The notes below the pieces were generated by a model. The model searched no databases. It was given only the letters and a program-made list of their open reading frames with translations, and had not been told where the DNA came from. Of a stretch of 64,000 nt of DNA, positions 1-9,961 are shown in pieces (position 1 is the stretch's first letter; each line of letters opens with the position of its first letter). Origin of the DNA: Deltaproteobacteria bacterium (lineage in GTDB: Bacteria > Myxococcota_A > UBA796 > GCA-2862545); assembly GCA_006226595.1 (NCBI GenBank), contig SBGP01000009.1:1-64000 (forward strand). The letters are read 5' to 3'. A program made the position numbers and the translations under genes.

Positions 1-1
1 C

Positions 2-445
2 CTGCCCGGGCAGGTCGCGTACCAGGAGTGGTTCGGCGCCTCCGTGGTCCGCAGGACGGCGGCCCTGTGCGCCGCACGCTGTGCCCTGTTCGGCGCGAAC
101 CGGGCCCAGGTCTCGGACCCGAGCACGCGAGGCTGGGAACAGGAGCGCGACCGCCACTTCGAGCACCGGCTCGAAGACCTGGTGAGCGCTCAGGGCCTGA
201 TCCACAAGCGCGTCGTCCACTGGCAGAAGGTCGCCGGCAAGGAGCGCGCCCAACGCGACCGGCTGATGGCGATGTTGCCCGAGTCCAGGCGCGACGCCGC
301 GGCCCTGTCCTGGAACCAGCGAATCACCGCAGCCGAGGCCAAGCTCGCGCGACTCGCCGAGCTCGAGGCCCGCTGGGTCGCGCTTCGCGACGACCCGGTC
401 GCCCTGCTCTGCGACCCGGACCCCTTCGCGGCCCCGCTTCCCTGA
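2..445 (+). CDS. Hypothetical protein, C-terminal part
   Basis: The reading frame is open from the window edge to a TGA at 443-445, so the gene starts upstream and only the last 147 residues are seen. They are rich in Arg, Ala and Glu, with long predicted helices (for example around KVAGKERAQRDRL and AEAKLARLAELEARW), which suggests a helical or coiled-coil end. No known motif was recognised. A methionine at 44 could be a start, but codon use continues unchanged upstream to base 2. It converges on the TetR gene (ends 445 and 465), so it is a separate transcription unit. Confidence 0.5.
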   Translation: MPGQVAYQEWFGASVVRRTAALCAARCALFGANRAQVSDPSTRGWEQERDRHFEHRLEDLVSAQGLIHKRVVHWQKVAGKERAQRDRLMAMLPESRRDAAALSWNQRITAAEAKLARLAELEARWVALRDDPVALLCDPDPFAAPLP

Positions 446-464
446 GCCCTGAACCCGTCTGGTC

Positions 465-1115
465 CTAGCGAATGCGGAACGAGCGCAGGCGGTCGGCGAG
501 GGTCTGCGGCTCCTCGGCGGGCACGCTCTGGTCGATGCCGCGCAGCCAGAGATCGAGCCCCTGTCGGAAGGCCTGGCGGGAGGTGGGCACCGGAACCCGG
601 CGGAGGTTCGAGTAGCGCGCCGCCGGAAGGCTTCGGTAGTCGAGGTCGTCTTCTCGCTTGGCCACGTGGCTCTCGAACAGCGCGTGGCCGACCACGAACA
701 GGTACAGCGACTGCATCGCCGACATCCGCAGGGACTCGGGCAGGCCGGCGCGCGCGAGGATCTTGAGCGACGCCTCGACCCGGTCGAGTCCGGTCTCGGT
801 GATCGCCGGGCGGGTCGGGAAAAGCGGGAGGGCACCCGGATGCGCGAGCAAGGTGTCGAGCAAAGCCGTGGCCAGGGCACGGGCGTCGGCCTTCCAGTCA
901 GAGGTCGCCGTCGGCACCTTGACCTCGCTCAGGATCTGGGCGTGGACGCCGTCGAGCATGGCCTCCTTGTTCGGCACGTAGCGGTACAGCGACATGGCCT
1001 CGTAGCCGAGGTCCTTCGCCACCTTGCGCACCGAGAAGTCCTCGAGTCCTCCTTCGTCGAGGCGGCGGGTCGCCGCGGCGATGATCGACTCGTACGAGAG
1101 CTTCTTCTTGGCCAT
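465..1115 (-). CDS. TetR/AcrR family transcriptional regulator
   Basis: This 216-residue protein has the usual TetR length. An N-terminal TetR helix-turn-helix spans about residues 8-55; the motif 'FSVRKVAKDLGYEAMSLYRY' followed by 'VPNKEAMLDGV' matches the family's recognition helix and the start of helix 4. The C-terminal part (about 75-200) is helical and resembles a TetR_C ligand-binding domain. It should repress its own or neighbouring genes; the ligand is unknown. A palindrome-like site (1147-1158) lies about 30 bp upstream of the start codon and recurs elsewhere in the chromosome, so it could be the operator; that is inference. The ATG is preceded by AGGGG about 5 bases upstream. Confidence 0.9.
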   Translation of the reverse strand: MAKKKLSYESIIAAATRRLDEGGLEDFSVRKVAKDLGYEAMSLYRYVPNKEAMLDGVHAQILSEVKVPTATSDWKADARALATALLDTLLAHPGALPLFPTRPAITETGLDRVEASLKILARAGLPESLRMSAMQSLYLFVVGHALFESHVAKREDDLDYRSLPAARYSNLRRVPVPTSRQAFRQGLDLWLRGIDQSVPAEEPQTLADRLRSFRIR

Positions 1116-1146
1116 GCATCCCCTCTTGGTCGGCGGTCACAGCGGT

Positions 1147-1158
1147 ATACGCCGTAAG
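1147..1158. repeat. Chromosomal palindrome site 1 (TTACNNCGTAAG family)
   Basis: ATACGCCGTAAG lies between the TetR start (1115) and the stop of the next minus-strand gene (1173). It is one of eight related 12-mers outside the integrated element. It could be a TetR operator or a short extragenic palindrome. Confidence 0.5.
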
Positions 1159-1172
1159 TGGGAAAGCGTACC

Positions 1173-1427
1173 TCACTCCCCGGGCGTTTCGTTCTCCTCG
1201 CAAGCGGCAGCGAACACACCCTTGGGCTTCTTGCCCATTTTCTGCACCTCCACGGTGCCCTCGCACGCACGCCCGCCGCGGGTCGCAGTGAACGCAAACC
1301 ACCGCGGACGATCCTCCAGTGGGGCGATCGACGTGATCGCGAAGCCCTGGTCTTCCACGATCTTTCGCGCGGCGACTTCCTCGCGACTGGGACCGGCGAT
1401 GGCGAGCGCGACGAGCAGTGCGAGCAC
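1173..1427 (-). CDS. Small secreted protein, unknown function
   Basis: An 84-residue protein with a hydrophobic N-terminus (LALLVALAIAGPS), probably a signal peptide, then a small basic/acidic domain with two cysteines (in GRACEGTV and FAAACEEN) that could form a disulphide in the periplasm. I chose the GTG at 1427 because GAGGAGG lies directly upstream; an in-frame ATG at 1466 would add 13 polar residues before the hydrophobic segment. It lies upstream of the TetR gene on the same strand with a 57-bp gap, so the two could be co-transcribed. It starts 95 bp from, and divergent to, the gene at 1522. No family was recognised. Confidence 0.55.
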   Translation of the reverse strand: MLALLVALAIAGPSREEVAARKIVEDQGFAITSIAPLEDRPRWFAFTATRGGRACEGTVEVQKMGKKPKGVFAAACEENETPGE

Positions 1428-1497
1428 GAGACCTCCTCGATGAGGATGCCACGAGGCGGTTGGCATTCGCGAGGAGGTGGCTACGATACCCACAGAC

Positions 1498-1509
1498 TTA
1501 CATCGTAAG
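1498..1509. repeat. Chromosomal palindrome site 2 (TTACATCGTAAG)
   Basis: A perfect CTTAC-ATC-GTAAG palindrome 12 bp before the ATG at 1522, in the divergent promoter region. Its core is identical to the copy at 4618. The position fits an operator better than a terminator. Confidence 0.6.
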
Positions 1510-1521
1510 CCTGGAGCCGCC

Positions 1522-4414
<2,893 letters not shown>

Positions 4415-4491
4415 TCATTTGGCGGCAGATCCGAGGACGGAACGAGGTGGTGCAGGGCCTCTGGGTTCGCGAACACGAGGCTCGCGCTCGG

Positions 4492-4579
4492 CACCACGCC
4501 TGGCACCGCACACGCCACGACACCTGGCACCGCACCCGCCACCACGCCTGGCACCGCACCCGCCACCACGCCTGGCACC
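4492..4579. repeat. 24-bp tandem repeat, about 3.7 copies
   Basis: Unit CACCACGCCTGGCACCGCAC followed by MCGC. Copies begin at 4492, 4516, 4540 and 4564, with one or two differences each; the last is truncated after 16 bp. It lies about 180 bp upstream of the icd start codon. Confidence 0.9.
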
Positions 4580-4617
4580 ACGGCTGTCAACTCTTGCGGG
4601 AAGAGCACTCACGGCGC

Positions 4618-4629
4618 TTACATCGTAAG
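4618..4629. repeat. Chromosomal palindrome site 3 (TTACATCGTAAG)
   Basis: The perfect 15-bp palindrome GCTTAC-ATC-GTAAGC spans 4616-4630, about 55 bp downstream of the transketolase-like stop (read on the minus strand) and about 310 bp upstream of icd. Confidence 0.6.
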
Positions 4630-4669
4630 CAGCCTTATGCACTCCACCCGACGCCGGCAGCGGACGCGC

Positions 4670-4681
4670 TTACGATCGAAG
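4670..4681. repeat. Chromosomal palindrome site 4 (TTACGATCGAAG)
   Basis: A variant copy with GAAG for GTAAG. It lies immediately after the stop of the transketolase-like gene (4684) and can form a short stem in its mRNA. Confidence 0.5.
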
Positions 4682-4683
4682 TC

Positions 4684-7107
4684 TCAGCGAACGCCGACCT
4701 TCTCGCGCCAAGCCACCTCGTCGAGCGCGGCCTGCACCAGGTCGTCGACGCTCATGCCGTGAAGCCGGTCGACGCTGTCGAGATCACCGACCTCGCCATT
4801 CGTGCGCGGTCCGAGGAATCGGTGTCCCCTCACCCGCTGCAGCGCGCCTGGAAGCCACTCGCAGGCGCTGGCGAGGTGGTCCCCGACGAGGATCAGGGGC
4901 GCGTTGAGCCGTTCATCTGGAAACAGCTCGTGGAGGAAGTAGGTGCGGCTCTCGTCGTCCCAGGCGGTCGGGTCGCTCGCGAACGCATCCCAGTCGCGCC
5001 ACAGCGCCTCGTAGCTGGTGACGTTGAGGATGCGGCTGCCGATCCCGTGCTCCGACAGCAGTCTCGCCGCCGCCACACGGGCATCCGCGACCTTGCGACC
5101 AGAGGCGACGAACACCACGCAGTGGCGCCCGTCGCGCTCGTCCTCGCCGACGAGCCAGTACGCACCGCGCACCGCGAGACCCGCATGCCCCTCGGGAAGC
5201 GCCGTCGGCTGCTCCACCGGCTGGGTCGTGAGCCGGAGGTATACCGCCTCCCCGTGCTCGGTCCACATCTGGCCGAGCGCCCACTGGTAGATGGCCTCGA
5301 CATCGGCCGCGAACGCGGGCTCGTACGCAAGGATGCCCGGCAGGTCCATCACCATGCGCAGGGTCTGCAGGCTCTGGTGGGTCGCCGTCTCGCGAGAGAG
5401 GCCCGTGCCGCTGGGCACACCGACGGCCAGGAAGCGCGCACCGCTGTACACCGCGTAGTCGAGCTGGTTGAAGCCCCGCTCGAAGAACTTGTCGTACACG
5501 GTGACCACCGGCACGAGCGGCACCCGGTCCTCCACGAGCTTCACCCGCCGACCGAACGCGTAGGCCCACAGGAACGCATTGCCCTCGGCGATGCCGAGGC
5601 TGTGGAACTGACCCTCGGCGCTGGGCCGCCAGTGGAACGCCAGCTGCCGCTCCTCGCGCAGCCAATCCCAGGAATCCGGAAGCTCCCGAGGCGCGAACAC
5701 CCCGGTCTGGCGGATGACGGGGCCCAGGTGCGTGGTCTGGCCGACGTCCGGCGCCCCGAACTGCATCCACGGAGCCTGCTCGCCGCGCATCAGGGCGAGG
5801 TTCATGCTCTGGAAGGCCTCGCCCGAGCTGCCCTTGGCGCGCTTGGAGATGCCCGGAAGCTCACCCGGAAGCTCCGCATCGACCCAGGCATGCGCCTCGG
5901 CATCGAAGAGTGCGGCGCCAAACGCGTGCAGGCGCTCGGCGAGCTCTGCAGGCACCGGGAACGGCCCCTCCGACAGACCCCGCTCCAGGCCCCAGGCTTC
6001 GACCTCCTCGGTGGGAAGTAGCGCGCCGTGATTCTCGGGGTGTCCGGCGGCGCTGGTCTCGTAGCCCTTGACCGTGTGCGCGATGAGCACGACCGGTCCG
6101 TCACGTCGTTCGCGTGCCTCACCGAGGGCGGTGATCAGTGCCTCGAGGTCGTGTCCCCCGAGGTGCGAGAGCGCATCGCGCAGGCCCTCGTCGTCGACCT
6201 CGGCCAGGCAGGTCGCGATGCCCTGCGCCTCCGCGTCCGACCACGGGAAGTCGGCGAACCGCTGGTACAGGGGCACCCGCGCACCTCCCCCCGTCGCGCC
6301 GGTGAGCAGTCCGCGCGCCGTGGCGCCGTCGACGATCTGCAGCGCGTGGAACAGCGGGTCGGGCAGGCGGTCGAGCACCGCACGCAGCGAAGCCCCGCCG
6401 GGCCTGGCGAACAAGGTCTCCGCCCGAGCGCCCCACCGCAGGGTCTCGACCTGCCATCCGTGGCTCGCGAACTTCGCCGCGACCCAGTCCTCGAGGCGAC
6501 CGGAGTCGTCCATCACCCGGTCCAGGCTCTGCCGGTTGAGGTCCACGATCCACACCAGGTTGTCGAGCTGCCAGCGCCCCGCGTCGTACAGGCTCTCGTC
6601 AATCTGGCCTTCGGTGAGCTCACCATCGCCGCACAGCGCCCAGTAGGTGTGCGGCACCGGTGCGGCGCCGACCCGCTCGGTGAGCTGGAGGTTCTGCAGC
6701 ACCGCGGCGTAGGCATCGTAGATGGCCGCGCACACGCCCAGCGCCTCGCTGGAGGTGGTGTAGTCCACGAACAGCGGGTCCTTGAGCAGCGTCGGGTAGG
6801 GCTGGAGGCCCTTGAACTCGCGCAGCTCGTGCATCTTCGCCTCGGGCAGCACCCCGAGCTGGTGCATGAGGCTGTACAGCACCGGAGCAGCGTGGGGCTT
6901 CACCGCGATGCGGTCGCCGGGCGACTTGAGCGACAGGTAGAGCGCACAGAGGATGTCCACGCTGGACATGGAGCTCGCCTGATGGCCGCCGACCTTCGGC
7001 TTCTTTCCACGATTCTCGGGCTTGTTGTTCGCGATGTCGATCATCGACAGCGCGCCCTTCGCCACGTGGTCGCGGATCCGCTGCAGTTCGGCGTGGGAGA
7101 AGCTCAC
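4684..7107 (-). CDS. Transketolase / pyruvate dehydrogenase E1-like thiamine-diphosphate enzyme
   Basis: An 807-residue TPP enzyme. The TPP/Mg motif is at about 160-193: GDGELTEG, then a conserved NRQSLD. The N-terminal KPHAAPVLYSLMHQLG and VDYTTSSEALG stretches are those of the homodimeric PDH-E1-like transketolase family. Domain order is TPP-binding, pyrimidine-binding (from about residue 470), then a transketolase C-terminal domain. It should transfer or decarboxylate a 2-oxo acid or ketol; substrate not determinable, and no E2/E3 genes are nearby. Start: GTG at 7107, five bases after GGAGG; the frame extends to an ATG at 7161 without such a site. A plain transketolase is shorter (about 660) and AceE longer (about 885). 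Confidence 0.85.
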   Translation of the reverse strand: MSFSHAELQRIRDHVAKGALSMIDIANNKPENRGKKPKVGGHQASSMSSVDILCALYLSLKSPGDRIAVKPHAAPVLYSLMHQLGVLPEAKMHELREFKGLQPYPTLLKDPLFVDYTTSSEALGVCAAIYDAYAAVLQNLQLTERVGAAPVPHTYWALCGDGELTEGQIDESLYDAGRWQLDNLVWIVDLNRQSLDRVMDDSGRLEDWVAAKFASHGWQVETLRWGARAETLFARPGGASLRAVLDRLPDPLFHALQIVDGATARGLLTGATGGGARVPLYQRFADFPWSDAEAQGIATCLAEVDDEGLRDALSHLGGHDLEALITALGEARERRDGPVVLIAHTVKGYETSAAGHPENHGALLPTEEVEAWGLERGLSEGPFPVPAELAERLHAFGAALFDAEAHAWVDAELPGELPGISKRAKGSSGEAFQSMNLALMRGEQAPWMQFGAPDVGQTTHLGPVIRQTGVFAPRELPDSWDWLREERQLAFHWRPSAEGQFHSLGIAEGNAFLWAYAFGRRVKLVEDRVPLVPVVTVYDKFFERGFNQLDYAVYSGARFLAVGVPSGTGLSRETATHQSLQTLRMVMDLPGILAYEPAFAADVEAIYQWALGQMWTEHGEAVYLRLTTQPVEQPTALPEGHAGLAVRGAYWLVGEDERDGRHCVVFVASGRKVADARVAAARLLSEHGIGSRILNVTSYEALWRDWDAFASDPTAWDDESRTYFLHELFPDERLNAPLILVGDHLASACEWLPGALQRVRGHRFLGPRTNGEVGDLDSVDRLHGMSVDDLVQAALDEVAWREKVGVR

Positions 7108-7227
7108 ATCCACCTCCGCGCCGCCTCTATCCCGACGGTTCCACGCCGGGAGTACCGTCACCGGCTCCTCACCTGACGGCGCGAGACACGCCGCTCGGAG
7201 GTCTCCCCTCGGTCAAGAGCCACGGAC

Positions 7228-7239
7228 TTACACCCGAAG
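7228..7239. repeat. Chromosomal palindrome site 5 (TTACACCCGAAG)
   Basis: Abuts the stop codon of the DUF2277 gene (7240). In that mRNA it reads GACTTC...GTAAGTC, a short hairpin directly after the stop. Confidence 0.5.
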
Positions 7240-7545
7240 TCAGTCCTCGAGCTCACCGAGGATCTTGTAGCGCATGCGCTCTTCTCGCTTGCGGCCTCGC
7301 TCTCGGGCGGCCTCGGCGAGGGCTTCCCGGTCCTTGGGCTCGGCGCGGGTGACGAGGTCCTCGCGCAGCAGGCGCTGCGTGATGGCGGTGATTTCTTCCA
7401 CCGCGCGCTCGATAGCCGGCTCGTTGGCCGCAGACGGCCGGGTCATCCCGCTGACCTTTCGCACGTACTGCAGCGCCGAGGCTCGGATCTCCTCGTCCGT
7501 CGACCGGGGCGAGAGGTTGTAGAGGAGCTTGATGTTGCGGCACAT
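7240..7545 (-). CDS. DUF2277 family protein
   Basis: This 101-residue protein is recognised from the conserved N-terminus MCRNIKLLYNLSP, the middle EEIRASALQYVRKVSGMTRPS and the helical Arg/Glu-rich end. The family is widespread in high-GC bacteria and about 90 residues long; its function is unknown. The invariant Cys2 and the RKVSG motif are present. GGAGG lies upstream of the ATG. It lies 128 bp from the start of ssrA and is divergent to it, so both promoters lie in that gap. Confidence 0.9.
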   Translation of the reverse strand: MCRNIKLLYNLSPRSTDEEIRASALQYVRKVSGMTRPSAANEPAIERAVEEITAITQRLLREDLVTRAEPKDREALAEAARERGRKREERMRYKILGELED

Positions 7546-7595
7546 GGGAGCCTCCGGCGGGGCTCGATTCTAGCGCCTCGCCGCCACCTCTCCGC

Positions 7596-7645
7596 TTGAC
7601 GCCGACCGGTGTGCGCATAAGAACTAGGTGTCCGGCACGCCGGAC
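7596..7645 (+). promoter_or_regulatory. Probable ssrA promoter with downstream palindrome
   Basis: TTGACG (7596-7601) and TAAGAA (7618-7623) are separated by 16 bp and look like a sigma-70 -35/-10 pair. The perfect palindrome GTCCGGC-AC-GCCGGAC (7630-7645) lies between this promoter and the mature tmRNA 5' end, so it would be in the transcribed leader removed during processing, or be an operator. Inference from sequence only. Confidence 0.5.
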
Positions 7646-7673
7646 CGCTGTTTCACGACGCGAAGATGGACAT

Positions 7674-8052
7674 GGGGGCGCTCCGGTTTCGACGGGGTCG
7701 CGGTAGGAATGAACTGCGTGTCGAGGACGTGCGTACCCTCGTTAATCATCGTGCAAAACAATCAGCTGCCAACAACAACAGCAACTTCGAGATGCTCGCG
7801 GCCGCATAGGTCCCGACTCTCTGTCTTGTGCGTCTCTGTCAGGAGGGCGTACCGGGCATAATCCACCCTGAATAGTCCCGAAGGAGGAAGGCAACGCGCC
7901 TCCGGAGAGACGAGAAACCCAACTTCAGTCGTTGTCGTACCCCAATGTCGCTGGGCCTCTCCGGCGGCAGGGTTTGGACAGGAGAGGCTACACACGTAGA
8001 CGTTTTGCCCGAGTGGCTTCGGACGCGGGTTCGACTCCCGCCGCCTCCACCA
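7674..8052 (+). ncRNA. ssrA: Transfer-messenger RNA (tmRNA)
   Basis: About 379 nt. The 5' GGGGGCG pairs with CGCCTCC before the 3' ACCA, forming the acceptor stem; the 3' part has a T-arm (GCGGGTTCGACTCCCGC) and an encoded CCA. The tag reading frame runs GCA (7753) to TAG (7807-7809) and codes AKQSAANNNSNFEMLAAA, ending in the usual hydrophobic Ala-rich degron. It rescues stalled ribosomes with SmpB and marks the peptides for proteolysis. The tag is longer than the common 10-11 residues; the resume codon could be a later GCC. The gene is intact although its 3' end is the insertion site of the adjacent element. Confidence 0.97.
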
Positions 8053-8053
8053 T
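8030..8053 (+). repeat. attL: left attachment site at the ssrA 3' end
   Basis: 24 bp covering the T-arm 3' half, acceptor 3' strand and CCA of ssrA plus one base. It is repeated exactly at 26137-26160 in the same orientation; after one mismatch, TTCGA also matches on both sides. Tyrosine integrases often use ssrA 3' ends, and one is encoded between the two copies. Confidence 0.9.
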
Positions 8054-8067
8054 TTTCGATGCAGTCA

Positions 8068-8093
8068 GGCCCGGCACTAACGCCGGGCCTTTT
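8068..8093 (+). terminator. Intrinsic terminator after ssrA, inside the element
   Basis: GGCCCGGC-ACTAAC-GCCGGGCC followed by TTTT: a perfect 8-bp stem with a U-tract, 15 bp past the tmRNA end. Because it lies beyond attL, it was brought by the element and replaces whatever ended ssrA transcription in the empty chromosome. Confidence 0.85.
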
Positions 8094-8131
8094 GCGTTTC
8101 CGGGGTCGACTCCGACGGATCTCCGACGGGC

Positions 8132-9019
8132 CTAGTCCGCCGGGCGGAGACCTGCCCGAACCAGGACCGGATGCGGGCGGACCGCGACACAGGCCGTGAG
8201 GAAGGGCCAGCCGGCGTCGGTTGAACGAAGGTGCCCGCTGCCAGCCTCCCCAGCGACGAGTTCCACGTGCTCTTCCAGGATGTCGAGCACGTAAATGCCA
8301 GCGAAGTCGGTCCGAAGCAATTCCGCGAAGCGGCCTTCCGAGTCGCCGCCCGTCAGCGATAGCTCACCGACACCCCGGCGCACCCGGTGCACCAGAAGTA
8401 CGCTTGAACGCTCGGCGGCGTGGGCCTTGGCCTCTGCAATGGATGCGACTGCAACCCGCACATCATCCTCCGAGTGCCCGCCGCCCATGATTCGCACGGA
8501 GAAGTCGACGCCCGCGCCGTTGAGGTCGACGCGTTCGGAGAGCTTAGATGGGGTGCAGGTCACCACGACTTCGCCGACTTCCAGTCTGGTCACAACGCCG
8601 AGCGACCTCTCATCGAAATGGGAGGCGATAGCAGCCAACCACATTTGCCTCGGGATCTTTTCCGGCGGGGCCGTGGGCCCCTGCAGCGATACCGACAGCC
8701 GCTCGCGAGGGTTGAGTTCGCCGCGGTCAACCGCCCTCGTCAGTAGTTCTGCCAACCTGGTCCATTGGAGTTCGGCGGTGAAGCCGCCGGCGCGGTCAAG
8801 CATGAACTGGGTCGCCTCGACTCCGAGCGTGACGCCGGCCAAATCGAACTCCACGTCGCTGCTGTTTCCGGGTGTGCCTGGCCGGAGGGATTTGAGTGTC
8901 AACTCATCCGCCCCAAGTGACCGTAGGAACAGCTCTACAACTCCTTGCTCGTGGTTCCCACGATTGGTGCGTAGTGGGTGAACGGAGGACCTGGGCAGGC
9001 TGACTTCGACGATTCTCAT
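8132..9019 (-). CDS. Hypothetical protein, element-borne
   Basis: A 295-residue protein with no signal peptide or membrane segment. The stretch SSDVEFDLAGVTLGVEATQF (about 53-72) has the look of a beta-hairpin ending in a VEAT strand, as in some PD-(D/E)XK-like folds (D...E-x-T), but the final Lys is missing, so this is only a resemblance. It is downstream of, and on the same strand as, the gene at 9135-9740 with a 115-bp gap that contains one copy of the element motif (9095). The two may be one transcription unit reading towards ssrA. No family recognised. Confidence 0.7.
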   Translation of the reverse strand: MRIVEVSLPRSSVHPLRTNRGNHEQGVVELFLRSLGADELTLKSLRPGTPGNSSDVEFDLAGVTLGVEATQFMLDRAGGFTAELQWTRLAELLTRAVDRGELNPRERLSVSLQGPTAPPEKIPRQMWLAAIASHFDERSLGVVTRLEVGEVVVTCTPSKLSERVDLNGAGVDFSVRIMGGGHSEDDVRVAVASIAEAKAHAAERSSVLLVHRVRRGVGELSLTGGDSEGRFAELLRTDFAGIYVLDILEEHVELVAGEAGSGHLRSTDAGWPFLTACVAVRPHPVLVRAGLRPAD

Positions 9020-9134
9020 CTTTCCCCTTGAGATGTGGACAGAAAATGCCCGGCAGAAGCCCCGTGAGGGTCGACCGCAGCTTCTGAGCGGGCCTATTGT
9101 CGCCGGCTTGCGACCGGCGTGTATTGCTCGATCG

Positions 9135-9740
9135 TCACTCGAACTCGACCTGTCCAGCCATTGGCTCCACGACGTACCCGAGAACCGTCAGGTCATCGGC
9201 CTGGCCAACGAAGATGCAGCGGGCCTCAATCGCCCCCTCCAAGTGCTTGATTCCGGTCGCCACTCTCACGGTCTTCTTCAGGCCGTCGAGAATGCCCGCG
9301 TCGAAGGCGAAGCGCTCCCCGACGCCCATGACCCAGTCCACGTCCGGCCGCCGCCGCAAATGCCGTTGTAGGCGGTCAGGGATGACCTGGACGGCAAGCC
9401 TCCCCTCCGTGGCCGGACACGCCGCCAGGCGCGCGAAGTCCCGCATCAGCTCGCCGGTCGTCTGGGTGTCGTTCTCACCCTTGCCTCCGGGGTCTCGAGG
9501 GAACTTCAGCTCGACCTGCCATGCCGGCGGCGTGCCGACGACCAGGTCGACGGGTCCCACTCCGGGGACTCGGACCTCCGTGAACAAGGAGGCGGCCTCA
9601 ACACCGCCTCGGACGAGGGCCTCGATCATCAACCATCGCAGCCGGTCCTCCGTCATCAGTCCGCGCAGCCCCAAGCGGATGTCGCCGTCGAGGCCCGAGG
9701 TCACGGACGCCAGAACCTCACACCAGTCTGCTTCCTTCAT
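9135..9740 (-). CDS. Predicted PD-(D/E)XK-fold protein, element-borne
   Basis: A 201-residue protein. GPVDLVVGTPPAWQVELKFP (about 73-92) fits the core of a PD-(D/E)XK nuclease: Asp before a strand, a turn, then E-L-K. A preceding helix with Glu (ALVRGG...FTEVRV) is also typical. That suggests a small nuclease or nuclease-fold DNA-binding protein; no experimental homologue is recognised. I start it at ATG 9740, after GAGGAG, because the longer frame to 9863 would run through the regulatory repeat array. It is divergent from rep, and both would be controlled from the 221-bp array region between them. Confidence 0.6.
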   Translation of the reverse strand: MKEADWCEVLASVTSGLDGDIRLGLRGLMTEDRLRWLMIEALVRGGVEAASLFTEVRVPGVGPVDLVVGTPPAWQVELKFPRDPGGKGENDTQTTGELMRDFARLAACPATEGRLAVQVIPDRLQRHLRRRPDVDWVMGVGERFAFDAGILDGLKKTVRVATGIKHLEGAIEARCIFVGQADDLTVLGYVVEPMAGQVEFE

Positions 9741-9961
9741 GCTCTCCTCAAGGAACGGAATTGTCGTCTTCGCACGGGCTCCGCGGGGCAGCCAATTGTC
9801 GCCTCCGAAGCATCGGTCGAGCTGGCGAATTGTCGTCTTCTTTGGGTCCGTGGAGCCACTCATTGTCGCCTACGCAACGGGCGCGACGGCGCGGGTATCT
9901 ACCGGTCGCCCGAGATCACGATTCCATCCCGGAATTGTCGTCTTCGGGGCTGGAGATCGAC
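9741..9961. promoter_or_regulatory. Repeat array between divergent genes: AATTGTCGYCT every 33-36 bp
   Basis: Copies begin at 9759, 9794, 9828, 9861 (first base C) and 9933, all in + orientation. Spacings are 35, 34, 33 and 72 bp, so one position near 9897 is empty or degenerate (it reads ACCGGTCGCC). The array fills the gap between the rep start (9962) and the opposite gene (9740). Regular spacing on one face of DNA, about three helical turns, suggests cooperative protein binding: iterons of an origin or operators of the rep helix-turn-helix protein. Confidence 0.75.

Noticed and set aside
9741-9863. Longer start (9863) for the minus-strand gene 9135-9740
   Set aside because: The added 41 residues would be coded by the repeat array itself (KKTTIRQ, KTTIPF are translated motif copies), and the ATG at 9740 has a GAGGAG site.
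9741-9961. CRISPR-like array of regularly spaced short repeats
   Set aside because: The conserved unit is only about 11 bp, spacers are 22-25 bp and copies also occur singly inside genes over 5 kb; no cas genes are present. It fits iterons or operators better.
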